Assembly: GCA_002422745.1 (NCBI GenBank)
Contig: DITH01000033.1
Location: 1-14,888 of the forward strand
Source: Alphaproteobacteria bacterium UBA6189
Lineage (GTDB): Bacteria; Pseudomonadota; Alphaproteobacteria; Rickettsiales; UBA3002
Direction of reading: 5' to 3'
DNA: 14,888 nucleotides
The notes under the pieces are model-generated. The model was given only the letters and a program-made list of their open reading frames with translations. It was not told the origin of the DNA and did not search any database. The translations under genes were made by a program, and so were the position numbers. Below are positions 1 through 6,453 of the stretch, one piece after another. Numbering within the stretch: position 1 is the stretch's first letter; every line of letters begins with the position of its first letter.

Positions 1-776
1 TCACCATCAGTGAAAATCCCGATAGGTTGCTTGGCATCGTTGATGATAGCTGTCATGCCCAAGCCTTTGCGTGTCATCTCCAATAGGCCATCTGAGAGTG
101 AAGCCTCAGCCGTAACGCTGGGAATGGCCGTATCTTTACGCATAATGTCAGAGACGTGAATCAGTAAGCGTCGACCAAGGCTACCGCCTGGGTGAGATCG
201 GGCAAAATCTTCTGCAGAGAACCCACGATGATCCAATACGGTGACTGCCAAGGCATCACCCAAAGCCAACATCGCAGTAGTGCTTGCTGTTGGTGCTAAG
301 CCAAGTGGGCAAGCTTCTTGACTGACATGTGCATCAAGATGAATGTCGGATTCACGTGCCAAGGTTGAGCTGGGATGTCCTGTGATGCTGATAATCTTCG
401 CACCCAGCCGTTTAATCACCGGCAAAATCGCTAACAATTCTTCGCTTTCACCAGAATTGGACAATGCAATCACTAGATCGTCGGCAGTGATCATGCCGAG
501 ATCGCCATGGCTCGCTTCCGATGGGTGAACGAAAAATGCCGGGGTGCCGGTCGAGGCCAGGGTAGCGGCGATCTTCCGACCGATATGGCCGGACTTCCCC
601 ATGCCCGAGATAATCACCCGCCCTTTAAGCCCATAGATTTGGTCGACCAGTTTCAGGAAGGTGCCGTTGAGCCCATCGGAAACCGCCTGCAACCCTTCGA
701 CCTCGCGGGCGATAGCGCCGCGCGCCGCCTGCAGCAGGCGGCTATGTTCATCGGTATGCGACGCGGTTTTAACCAT
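1..776 (-). CDS. kdsD: Arabinose-5-phosphate isomerase KdsD/KpsF, 3' end beyond left edge (partial)
   Basis: Cytoplasmic enzyme converting ribulose-5-phosphate to arabinose-5-phosphate, the first step of Kdo synthesis for lipopolysaccharide. Reading leftwards from ATG 776 the frame stays open to the edge for about 258 codons; family members are about 320-330 residues, so part of the second CBS domain is missing. The SIS domain shows SGMGKSGHIGRKIAATLAS, then HPSEASHGDLGM (near residue 90), ALSNSGES, and ACPLGLAPTASTT. The CBS region follows SHPGGSLGRRLL and runs to GIFTDG at the edge. The start lies 4 bases past the rnd stop, so the two genes are probably one operon, usually followed by lptC and lptA. 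Codons 1 to about 92 look alphaproteobacterial and GC-rich (about 61%). The rest is about 50% GC and reads like beta/gammaproteobacterial KdsD, with no frame break (see findings). Family assignment is secure; integrity of the gene is not. Confidence 0.9.
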   Translation of the reverse strand, partial: MVKTASHTDEHSRLLQAARGAIAREVEGLQAVSDGLNGTFLKLVDQIYGLKGRVIISGMGKSGHIGRKIAATLASTGTPAFFVHPSEASHGDLGMITADDLVIALSNSGESEELLAILPVIKRLGAKIISITGHPSSTLARESDIHLDAHVSQEACPLGLAPTASTTAMLALGDALAVTVLDHRGFSAEDFARSHPGGSLGRRLLIHVSDIMRKDTAIPSVTAEASLSDGLLEMTRKGLGMTAIINDAKQPIGIFTDG

Positions 777-780
777 GGAT

Positions 781-1431
781 TCAATGCGCAAAAATATCGG
801 TTTCAATCCAGCCTGCGAGATCGAGCTTGGCGCGGGCGGGGAGGAAACGGAAACATTCCGCCGCCAGTTCAGTGCGGCCTTCGCGGGCCAGCATGGCGTC
901 GAGCTTATCGCGCAGCTTATGCAGGTGCCGTACATCGGAGGCGGCATATTCCTGCTGCTCGGGCGACAGCGTGTCGGCCCCCCAGTCGGAGCTTTGCTGC
1001 TGCTTGCTGACCTCAACACTCAATAAATCGCGGCAAAGGTCTTTAAACCCATGGCGCTCGGTAAAGGTGCGGGTCAGGCGCGAAGCGATTTTAGTGCAGT
1101 AAATCGGCGCGGTGGTCACCCCGAGATAATGCTGGATAATGGCGACATCGAAGCGGGCAAAATGGAATAGCTTGACGCGGGCCGGATCGGTCAGCAGCTT
1201 TTTCAGGTTCGGCGCCGCGTAATTCCCCTGCTCGAACTGAACGAGATGTTCGTCGCCCTGTCCGTCGGAAATTTGCAGCACGCACAGCCGGTCGCGCAAG
1301 TTATTGAGGCCCATGGCCTCGGTATCGACAGCGAGATCGCCCGCGAAGGTTACGTCGGCCGACAGGTCGTTTTTATGCAGGTAAATGGCGATATGCGCCC
1401 CCTCTTTCAGATGAGGCAGGCAGATTGCCAC
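781..1431 (-). CDS. rnd: Ribonuclease D-like 3'-5' exonuclease (short form)
   Basis: 3'-5' exoribonuclease of the DEDDy class, acting on tRNA precursors and other small RNAs. The exonuclease domain fills the protein: motif I is VDTEAMGLN (D and E metal ligands), motif II is the Asp of HFARFDVAI, and motif III is YAASDVRHL, matching the Yx3D signature. The HRDC domains of E. coli RNase D are absent. About 205-216 residues is normal for the short alphaproteobacterial form. It lies directly upstream of kdsD, a common alphaproteobacterial order. The annotated start is GTG 1431, with a weak ribosome site and a 6-bp inverted repeat (1432-1447) against it. Relatives usually begin with something like MAIxLHKxDL. 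Here that position is an ATC codon (1392-1390) preceded by a strong GAGGGGG purine run at six bases, so the true start is uncertain. Confidence 0.9.
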   Translation of the reverse strand: MAICLPHLKEGAHIAIYLHKNDLSADVTFAGDLAVDTEAMGLNNLRDRLCVLQISDGQGDEHLVQFEQGNYAAPNLKKLLTDPARVKLFHFARFDVAIIQHYLGVTTAPIYCTKIASRLTRTFTERHGFKDLCRDLLSVEVSKQQQSSDWGADTLSPEQQEYAASDVRHLHKLRDKLDAMLAREGRTELAAECFRFLPARAKLDLAGWIETDIFAH

Positions 1432-1471
1432 AGCTTGGGCGCAAGCTCAAGGGAATGATAGCAGCGGCGAA

Positions 1472-1588
1472 TTAGCGGCGAGCACTTGCCCGCACCGCGA
1501 TGGCGCGGCGCGCCCGGCGCTCGACCAGCAGCAGATGCGTGCCGAGGCCGACACCCATCAGGGCCATAAGAAGATAGGATGTGGACAT
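1472..1588 (-). CDS. Possible 38-residue single-span membrane microprotein
   Basis: A short frame between the 621-residue protein and rnd, same strand, from ATG 1588 to TAA 1474-1472. An in-frame ATG at 1597 would add three residues. The predicted product starts MSTSYLLMALMGVGLGTHLLL, one hydrophobic helix, and ends in an arginine-rich tail (VERRARRAIAVRASARR). That is a positive-inside single-pass topology typical of real membrane microproteins. A purine run (AGGGAT) sits about ten bases before ATG 1588. It begins 44 bases after the stop of the upstream gene and ends 40 bases before the rnd GTG. I recognise no family. It could be a chance frame in GC-rich DNA. Confidence 0.35.
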   Translation of the reverse strand: MSTSYLLMALMGVGLGTHLLLVERRARRAIAVRASARR

Positions 1589-1631
1589 GATAACCATATC
1601 CCTATCTCACCATAAAGGTTTTAAGAAACCG

Positions 1632-3497
1632 TTAACGCACTGCAGCATTGGGTTCGGCAGTCGGCTCCGCCGCCAGCCGTTCCCCAAATGTGGGTATCGG
1701 CATACCGGTGTTCACATGCCCATGCGCCGTACGCATTCCTTTGCCGACTTTGGCCTGATGCCCGCCTTTCCATTGCGCGACGCTGACAGCCCTCGGCAAC
1801 GCTTCCAAATCGCTTTCAAACACTTGAGGGTCAACCATCACGTCGGCATGCTGGGCAAGCACTTTCAACGCCTCTTTGAGCTGCTTATGCACATGCGGCT
1901 CGCTGAAGTCGCGCAGTGGATGTGTACTGCGCAGGGCAAGCCGCGTGCGCCCCTGCCCCTCCACACGCTCGACCGCAACATGGCCAAGCCCGCGGCGCGT
2001 CAGCGCGTGCTGTATCGTTTCCATATGCTTTACCAGCAACGCATCGCTGGTATTGGGGGCAAGGTCGAGCAGCACCTGATCGGCTGTGCCGCCAAGATGA
2101 GTAATCGCCATTTTACCGGCGAGTGCGGCGAGCAGATTGCATTGCGCGGCTTTGCTATGCGCGAAATCGGCAATCAGGTTCATGAGCTTGGGGTGGTGAC
2201 CACTCGCGTCGGTAAATCCATCGAGATTGATGAAGGGATCGTCGTCGCTATAGGCGAAATTCGGACGCGGCGCGATCTGGTCGTGATGGTTGGAGATGAG
2301 CGGCACATGCACACCATACTCCCGGTAATAGGGCGCCATTTCTTTTTCGTTCAGTGCTTTCACGGCGATGGCAATACTACTGACAATCTCGCGCACCTGC
2401 TCCTTCGGTGCGCCGCTGGCGACCAGCTCATGCACCAGATACCGCATGCCGTCGCGGAAGGAATTGCCGCCCATGCTGAAGCCCTGGAACATATAATGCC
2501 GCACCAACTCGGCCGAGTCGTCGCGCAACGCAAGCGGGCGGGAACGGTCGAACAGCGTAGGTACATCCTGCGCGTCCTTACCTGCCTGAATACGCGACGG
2601 GTCGACCGCAATGGTTTTGAGAATGGTGGACACCATTTGCCGCGAACCTGCCGAGAGATACTTGAACCGGTCGGCCTGTGGGTTATTGGCATAGGTTTGC
2701 ACTTCGTGCAGGCGGTTGAACAGATTGGCGAGGTTCAGGAAGTTATTGCCGCGCGTATGCATCGCGGCGATCATGATGGTCTGCCCCTGACCCGGTTGAA
2801 ACTTATCGTACGGCACCAGTTTCAGGTTGGGGTCGTTATCCAAACATCCATGAACCATTTTCTGATAGCCCTCAGTGATGGGTTTCAGGTCTTCAATCGA
2901 TTCGCAGAAGGCGTGGGTGGAGGTGACAATCACATGCGGTCCATTCGCCCCCGATTCGCGCACCAGCTTGGCCACCTCGTCCTCGGTGAGCACTTTCCAG
3001 CTGCCGTTGCTCTGTTGGGTCACGAACCGGTCGTTCATCCCGTCGTCCATCACCGGGCTTCTGCCACCAGCCTTGAGCGCCTTACCAAACGCTTCGAACA
3101 TTTCGCCGCGCATGCGGTCGTAATCGAGCGGTCCCTGTTCCTTCAGTTGCGCCGGGTGCAACAATTTCTTAAAGTCTGGCGATTCCATCGCCCAGCTGCA
3201 AAAAGCAGCACGCCAGGGATGGCCCATAATGTCGCGGCTCATCACCAGCATATTCTGCACCATGGCAAAGGCGGGCGTGCCGACGGCGGGGAGCGCCTTG
3301 CCATCCCAGTGCGCGGCATCATTCATCCACGCATTGAACCGATCGACGGTAGCGAGGGCCGGGTCTTTAAGATTTTTCTTGGCAAACCCCTCCTTAAAAC
3401 CATTGGCGCGCACGTCTTCGATAACAGGAAGCCAATAGGCTAACTGGTTGGGCGTTGCCGGTGCAGCGGCTTGATCGGTCGTATCGGTAGCGGTCAT
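1632..3497 (-). CDS. Unassigned 621-residue protein with an alpha/beta-hydrolase-like segment
   Basis: I do not recognise this family. The frame is long and the translation is balanced and protein-like, so the gene is real. There is no signal peptide or membrane segment, so it is probably cytoplasmic; the first 15 residues are Ala/Thr/Pro-rich. Around residues 330-355 the sequence RHYMFQGFSMGGNSFRDGM has a GxSxG nucleophile-elbow pattern. About 60 residues later comes LISNHHDQIAPRPNF, then DGFTDASGHHPK. Ser, Asp and His in that order and spacing fit the catalytic triad of an alpha/beta hydrolase. The preceding part (HVIVTSTHAFCESI, TIMIAAMHTRGNNF) could supply core strands. The remaining C-terminal region (about 430-621) is Ala/His-rich and unassigned. 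The hydrolase reading is inference from pattern only. The gene appears monocistronic, or leads into the microprotein and rnd. Its ATG at 3497 has only a weak ribosome site. Confidence 0.8.
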   Translation of the reverse strand: MTATDTTDQAAAPATPNQLAYWLPVIEDVRANGFKEGFAKKNLKDPALATVDRFNAWMNDAAHWDGKALPAVGTPAFAMVQNMLVMSRDIMGHPWRAAFCSWAMESPDFKKLLHPAQLKEQGPLDYDRMRGEMFEAFGKALKAGGRSPVMDDGMNDRFVTQQSNGSWKVLTEDEVAKLVRESGANGPHVIVTSTHAFCESIEDLKPITEGYQKMVHGCLDNDPNLKLVPYDKFQPGQGQTIMIAAMHTRGNNFLNLANLFNRLHEVQTYANNPQADRFKYLSAGSRQMVSTILKTIAVDPSRIQAGKDAQDVPTLFDRSRPLALRDDSAELVRHYMFQGFSMGGNSFRDGMRYLVHELVASGAPKEQVREIVSSIAIAVKALNEKEMAPYYREYGVHVPLISNHHDQIAPRPNFAYSDDDPFINLDGFTDASGHHPKLMNLIADFAHSKAAQCNLLAALAGKMAITHLGGTADQVLLDLAPNTSDALLVKHMETIQHALTRRGLGHVAVERVEGQGRTRLALRSTHPLRDFSEPHVHKQLKEALKVLAQHADVMVDPQVFESDLEALPRAVSVAQWKGGHQAKVGKGMRTAHGHVNTGMPIPTFGERLAAEPTAEPNAAVR

Positions 3498-3770
3498 TGG
3501 AAATCCATGCGTTGTTTTTTATAAGCCTAACCATGGCCCGAAGCAAAAAGCATGCTGCGACTGCGAGAAAAACACGCGAATTCACGCAATTGTCACATTG
3601 GGTGCATAAGTTTTCCGAGAGCCGAACGGTTATCCCGGAGTTACCCACATCCACCGGTATTTCTAACGGCATGAAATTTCGTCGAGAAATAAGGTTTTGT
3701 AAATTTGTTGTGGATAGCTGCCGGCCCTTCATGGCGATTTTTGGGTGGCTGGGGCATAGTCATCTCAACG
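3498..3770. other. Intergenic stretch without a supported gene; AT-rich with two DnaA-box-like 9-mers
   Basis: Frames read through this stretch on both strands but give unconvincing proteins, and I call no gene. The minus strand must contain the promoter of the 621-residue gene; I could not pick it out. TTACCCACA at 3641-3649 and the reverse complement of CTATCCACA at 3709-3717 are each one base from the DnaA consensus TTATCCACA. They face each other across an AT-rich stretch. That is suggestive only. Confidence 0.4.
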
Positions 3771-4090
3771 CCAACGAGGCTTCGGTTTACCGGGGAAAGG
3801 TTGGTGCGGTGGGGTTAAGCCCACGGCCGCGCCCGAGAGGGAGGGCCACGGGAAGCGAAACGGGCGCCTTCGGGCACCGTTTCACTCTCTCGGACCGGTC
3901 GGCGCAAGCCGATACGGTGGCGCCTCGCCAGGGCGCTGAATAAAATAGTGAGGGGTGACCCTCGCTCGGCAGGAGTCCGGCATTTCGGTGCACGCGACTT
4001 CGAGATGCGACGATGGCTTTGTATACTGCTTCGGCAGCCATATGAAGTGGTCGTCACAGAGGGGGCCAGCGCTTGCGCTGGCCCTTTTCT
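3771..4090 (+). ncRNA. Candidate structured non-coding RNA with its own terminator
   Basis: A run of closely packed hairpins on the plus strand. They are: CCAAC/GTTGG (3771-3775/3800-3804); GCGG-TGGG with CCCA..CCGC (3806-3813/3820-3830); CCGAGAG/CTCTCGG (3833-3839/3887-3893) enclosing GAAACGG/CCGTTTC (3857-3863/3877-3883), which is capped by GCC-TTCG-GGC; TCGGC-GCAA-GCCGA (3899-3912) inside ACCG/CGGT; GCGCC/GGCGC (3920-3936); GAGGG-GTGA-CCCTC (3950-3963); and CTGC-TTCG-GCAG (4026-4037). UUCG and GNRA tetraloops recur, which chance palindromes would not favour. The series ends in a strong terminator at 4063-4088. No protein gene fits. I could not match it to RNase P RNA, tmRNA, 6S or SRP RNA. 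The 5' end and promoter are not determined. Confidence 0.45.
4063..4088 (+). terminator. Rho-independent terminator
   Basis: A perfect 10-bp stem, GGGCCAGCGC (4063-4072) with GCGCTGGCCC (4075-4084), is followed by TTTT (4085-4088). The T-tract on the plus strand shows that it ends plus-strand transcription, that is the candidate ncRNA. The hairpin lies 17 bases past the stop of the convergent MarC-family gene and could also stop that transcript, but there is no T-tract in that direction. Confidence 0.85.
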
Positions 4091-4104
4091 GTTGGTGGTG
4101 ACGG

Positions 4105-4728
4105 CTACTGCGCGAAGGCGGTCACCCCATCGCCGATAATCTGGATCGCAAGCGCCGATAACAATAAACCAAGCAAGCGCGACAGCACCACGCGACCAGT
4201 ATTGCCAAGCAGCCGATCGAGCTTCGTCGCCAGCAGAAAGCAGACAAGGCAAATGCCGATCACCGCAGTCAGCACGCCCATCAGCGTCAGCATATTGAGC
4301 GTACTATCCCCGGCGGCACTGGCTTGTAGAATCGTGGCGGTAATAGCGCCCGGCCCGGCCATCATGGGAATGGCGAGCGGAAACACCGCCACATTTTTCG
4401 GGTCGGCGACCACCGCCTCCTCGGCCGACTGGCTTTTGCGTTCGACGCGTTTCTCAAACACCATCTCAAACGCAATGTAGAACAGTAGCAACCCGCCGGC
4501 GATGCGGAAGGCTGGCACGGTAATGCCCAGCAAATCGAGCACCGCCTGCCCGCCCCAGGCGGCGGCCACCAGAATCGCCAGCGCCACAATCACTGCATGG
4601 GTGGCGGTGGCTTTGCGCGCCGCGGCGCTCATACCCGCCGTGACGCCGAGGAAAATCGCGATCAGCCCCGGCGGGTCGATGGCGACAAACATCGTAATAA
4701 AGGCGGTCTTGAGAAATTCATAATCCAT
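4105..4728 (-). CDS. MarC-family integral membrane protein
   Basis: Inner-membrane protein of the MarC/UPF0056 family, with about six transmembrane helices and 207 residues, the usual length. The first helix carries the family motif AIDPPGLIAIFLG. Later helices include FRIAGGLLLFYIAFEMVF and AIPMMAGPGAITATIL, followed by a cytoplasmic loop rich in charge between them (VERKSQSAEEAVVADPKN). The function is unknown; the historic link to multiple antibiotic resistance in E. coli has not held up. I chose ATG 4728 (MDYEFLKTAF) rather than an upstream in-frame start at 4821. The extra 31 residues are polar and unlike the family, and a GAGCGGGG ribosome site lies just upstream of 4728. It is transcribed towards the candidate ncRNA and away from tRNA-Leu. 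No operon partner is visible. Confidence 0.92.
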   Translation of the reverse strand: MDYEFLKTAFITMFVAIDPPGLIAIFLGVTAGMSAAARKATATHAVIVALAILVAAAWGGQAVLDLLGITVPAFRIAGGLLLFYIAFEMVFEKRVERKSQSAEEAVVADPKNVAVFPLAIPMMAGPGAITATILQASAAGDSTLNMLTLMGVLTAVIGICLVCFLLATKLDRLLGNTGRVVLSRLLGLLLSALAIQIIGDGVTAFAQ

Positions 4729-4868
4729 GCCCCGCTCATATGGGCGAGGCCGGAGCGAGGCAAGCGAATTTTGCCGCCATACCTTGCCGCGTGCACCAGC
4801 TTTGCCGGGCAGCGGTGGCAACCGGGCGGGCGCGCATTAGCCACCGGAACGCCTTTACGACAGCGCCA

Positions 4869-4897
4869 TTGACAGGGAGTTTCACCCCGGCTATAGA
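4869..4897 (+). promoter_or_regulatory. Near-consensus sigma-70 promoter for tRNA-Leu
   Basis: TTGACA at 4869-4874, a 17-base spacer, then TATAGA at 4892-4897. The tRNA begins 15 bases after the -10 box, leaving a short leader. The perfect -35 box and ideal spacing are typical of stable-RNA promoters. Confidence 0.85.
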
Positions 4898-4912
4898 GCG
4901 CCCTCCTGAAGT

Positions 4913-4999
4913 GCCCAGGTGGCGGAATTGGTAGACGCACTAGCTTCAGGTGCTAGCGCTCGCAAGGGCGTGCTGGTTCGAGTCCAGTCCTGGGCACCA
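4913..4999 (+). tRNA. tRNA-Leu (anticodon CAG)
   Basis: The acceptor stem GCCCAGG pairs with CCTGGGC at 4989-4995, the discriminator is A, and CCA is encoded. The D-arm region is TGGCGGAATTGGTAGACGC. The anticodon stem CTAGC/GCTAG holds the seven-base loop TTCAGGT, so the anticodon is CAG (reads CUG). A long variable arm (CTCGCAAGGGCG) marks it as class II, and the T-arm contains GGTTCGAGTCC. The gene is intact although an integrative element is inserted at its 3' end. It is the likely attB target of the integrase that begins 155 bases downstream. Confidence 0.97.
4973..4999 (+). repeat. attL core (3' end of tRNA-Leu)
   Basis: This T-arm and acceptor-end segment of tRNA-Leu matches 7658-7683 at 22 of 27 aligned positions, with four mismatches and one gap. 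The longest exact blocks are CAGTCCTGG and CACCA. Integrases of this type commonly recombine at tRNA 3' ends. Confidence 0.7.
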
Positions 5000-5000
5000 A

Positions 5001-5020
5001 GTACCCATCTCAATGGGTAC
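5001..5020. repeat. Inverted repeat with TGGGTAC motif next to attL
   Basis: GTACCCAT (5001-5008) and ATGGGTAC (5013-5020) form a perfect 8-bp inverted repeat with a four-base loop, directly after the tRNA CCA. It could be an integrase or Xis site, or a hairpin in the tRNA 3' trailer. The TGGGTA core also occurs in the putative arm sites at 5113-5135 and 7589-7608. Confidence 0.55.
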
Positions 5021-5112
5021 CAAGTAGAGTCATATTTCATTGAAAAATGGCCGATTTCCCTACAGAATACGATGCAAATGGGTTCAACCTGAATCACCGT
5101 GTCTCATGCTTG

Positions 5113-5135
5113 GCTGGGTATCTAGCTGGGTATCT
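5113..5135 (+). repeat. Putative integrase arm-type sites, left end (two direct copies)
   Basis: GCTGGGTATCT at 5113-5123 is repeated exactly at 5125-5135, a 12-bp period, between attL and the integrase start. The same TGGGTAT core with the same 12-bp period occurs at the other end of the element. Binding here could also autoregulate the integrase gene, because the copies end just upstream of its ribosome site. Confidence 0.6.
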
Positions 5136-5153
5136 GGGCGGGAGGAGAGCATC

Positions 5154-6365
5154 GTGCATCTATCCGATAAAGCCGTTCGCAACGCTAAGCCAGCCGTGAA
5201 AACCTACCGCCTGAAAGATGGTGATGGATTGTATCTGCAAGTCGATCCCAGAGGCAGTAAATACTGGCGACTTCGCTACTTCCATCTTGGCAAAGAAAAG
5301 ATGCTGGCGCTGGGTACTTACCCTGAGGTCTCGCTTGCCGAAGCGCGCGGGAAGCGTCTCGATGCCCGGAAGCTTCTGGCTGCGGGCACTGATCCAGGCA
5401 CGAAGAAAAAAGACGACAAGCGTATGGCCAAATTTCATGCGGGAAATTCTTTTGGCTCTGTAGCCCAAGAGTGGTTTGAAACAAATAAAGGCAAATGGAG
5501 CAATGATCACGCAGATCGTCTTTGGCGGCGGTTGGAGGCCAATCTAATCGATGAGCTCGGAGATCGCCCGATTTCAGAGATTAAGGCTATTGAACTGCTG
5601 GATGCCTTTCGCGTCATCGAGAAACGGGGTGCAACCGAACTCGCCCACCGCCTTCTGCAAATCTGCTCCAACATCTTCCGTTTTGCCATATTGACGGGCC
5701 GCGCCACCTATAATCCGGCCGGTGATCTGAAAGGGGCGCTAAAACCTCACAAAGCACAGAATCATCCGACTATCAAAGCGCAAGAAATCCCCGATTTGCT
5801 TGAGAAACTCGAAGCGGTCGATACCAGTCCCCAAAACAAACTGGCCGTAGAACTTTTGCTGATCACGTTCGTGCGCACCGGAGAACTTCGCCAGGCGCAA
5901 TGGGATGATATTGATTGGAAGGCTAAGGAGTGGCGTTTGCCTGCACACACCACAAAAATGAAGGATGAACATATCGTGCCACTTTCGACTCAAGCATTAG
6001 CGACGCTTGAAAGGTTGCGGGAGCATACGGGCTGGGGGAAGCTGCTGTTTCCATCTCAGCAACGCCGAAAAAATCCCATCATGAGTGAGAACACCGTCAA
6101 TATGGTGCTACATAAGATGGGCTACAAAGATCAACTCGTAGGACATGGTTTCCGGGCTCTCGCTTCAACGACTCTCAACGAACACGGCTTCCGCCCTGAC
6201 GTTATCGAACGCCAACTTGCCCATGCAGAACGCAACAAAATCCGCGCCGCTTATAACCGAGCAGAGTACCTGCCGGAACGACGTGAAATGATGCAGTGGT
6301 GGGGTGATTTTGTATCAGGTAAGAGCAAGACGAAACCCAAAGTTATTTCAGCGAATTTTGGATAA
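5154..6365 (+). CDS. Tyrosine recombinase integrase, P4/CP4-57 type (DUF4102 + catalytic domain)
   Basis: Site-specific recombinase that integrates and excises the element at tRNA-Leu. From GTG 5154 it is 403 residues, the normal length. That start has GGAGGA at 5141-5146 with a seven-base spacing and begins VHLSDKAVRNAKPAVKTYRLKDGDG, the usual N-terminus of the DUF4102 arm-binding domain (about 1-90). An upstream ATG at 5040 would add an unconserved stretch crossing the arm sites. A core-binding SAM-like domain follows (about 100-200). The catalytic residues are present: Arg241 in TFVRTGELRQ, Lys268/270 in HTTKMKDEH, His331 and Arg334 in HGFRA, His357 in LAHAERN, and Tyr367 in AAYNRAEYL. The gene therefore looks functional. 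It reads away from the tRNA into the element, the standard P4-type arrangement. Confidence 0.95.
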   Translation: MHLSDKAVRNAKPAVKTYRLKDGDGLYLQVDPRGSKYWRLRYFHLGKEKMLALGTYPEVSLAEARGKRLDARKLLAAGTDPGTKKKDDKRMAKFHAGNSFGSVAQEWFETNKGKWSNDHADRLWRRLEANLIDELGDRPISEIKAIELLDAFRVIEKRGATELAHRLLQICSNIFRFAILTGRATYNPAGDLKGALKPHKAQNHPTIKAQEIPDLLEKLEAVDTSPQNKLAVELLLITFVRTGELRQAQWDDIDWKAKEWRLPAHTTKMKDEHIVPLSTQALATLERLREHTGWGKLLFPSQQRRKNPIMSENTVNMVLHKMGYKDQLVGHGFRALASTTLNEHGFRPDVIERQLAHAERNKIRAAYNRAEYLPERREMMQWWGDFVSGKSKTKPKVISANFG

Positions 6366-6453
6366 TCCGAGACGAGGCTACGCCTTTATTCTGATTCTAC
6401 CAGAATACGATTGATTGACTTTGAGCCCGCTGAAGCGTAAGGTATACCTGCGA

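Noticed and set aside
1617..1630. GGTTT-TAAG-AAACC hairpin after the 621-residue gene as a terminator
   Set aside because: A five-base stem with only a short T-run on the minus strand is too weak to call.
1581..3443. 620-codon open frame antisense to the 621-residue gene
   Set aside because: Its His/Arg-rich translation is the typical shadow of a GC-rich gene read on the opposite strand. The minus-strand frame has the protein-like composition.
3771..4090. RNase P RNA or tmRNA as the identity of the structured region
   Set aside because: Some segments (GGGCCACGGGAAGCGAAAC and the GTGGG hairpin) recall RNase P P8-P10, but the near-universal GAAAGTCC and CAGAACCCGGCTTA-type core elements are absent. 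No tRNA-like ends or tag frame for tmRNA were found.
3497..4252. Long open frames on both strands in the 3498-4104 gap (148, 145, 112 and 84 residues)
   Set aside because: The predicted products are Arg/Pro/Ala/Ser-rich, overlap each other and the hairpin series, lack ribosome sites, and resemble no protein family. They fit random open frames in GC-rich DNA.
5040..5153. Upstream ATG start for the integrase
   Set aside because: The added 38 residues are unlike the family and cross the repeated GCTGGGTATCT motifs, whereas GTG 5154 has a strong ribosome site and the conserved DUF4102 start.
6388..6406. Inverted repeat ATTCTG/CAGAAT after the integrase as a terminator
   Set aside because: The stem is only 6 bp and AT-rich, with no T-tract on either strand.
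5063..6411. CAGAATACGAT repeated exactly at 5063-5073 and 6401-6411, flanking the integrase
   Set aside because: Many 11-base exact repeats are expected by chance in about 15 kb, and the flanking bases do not match.
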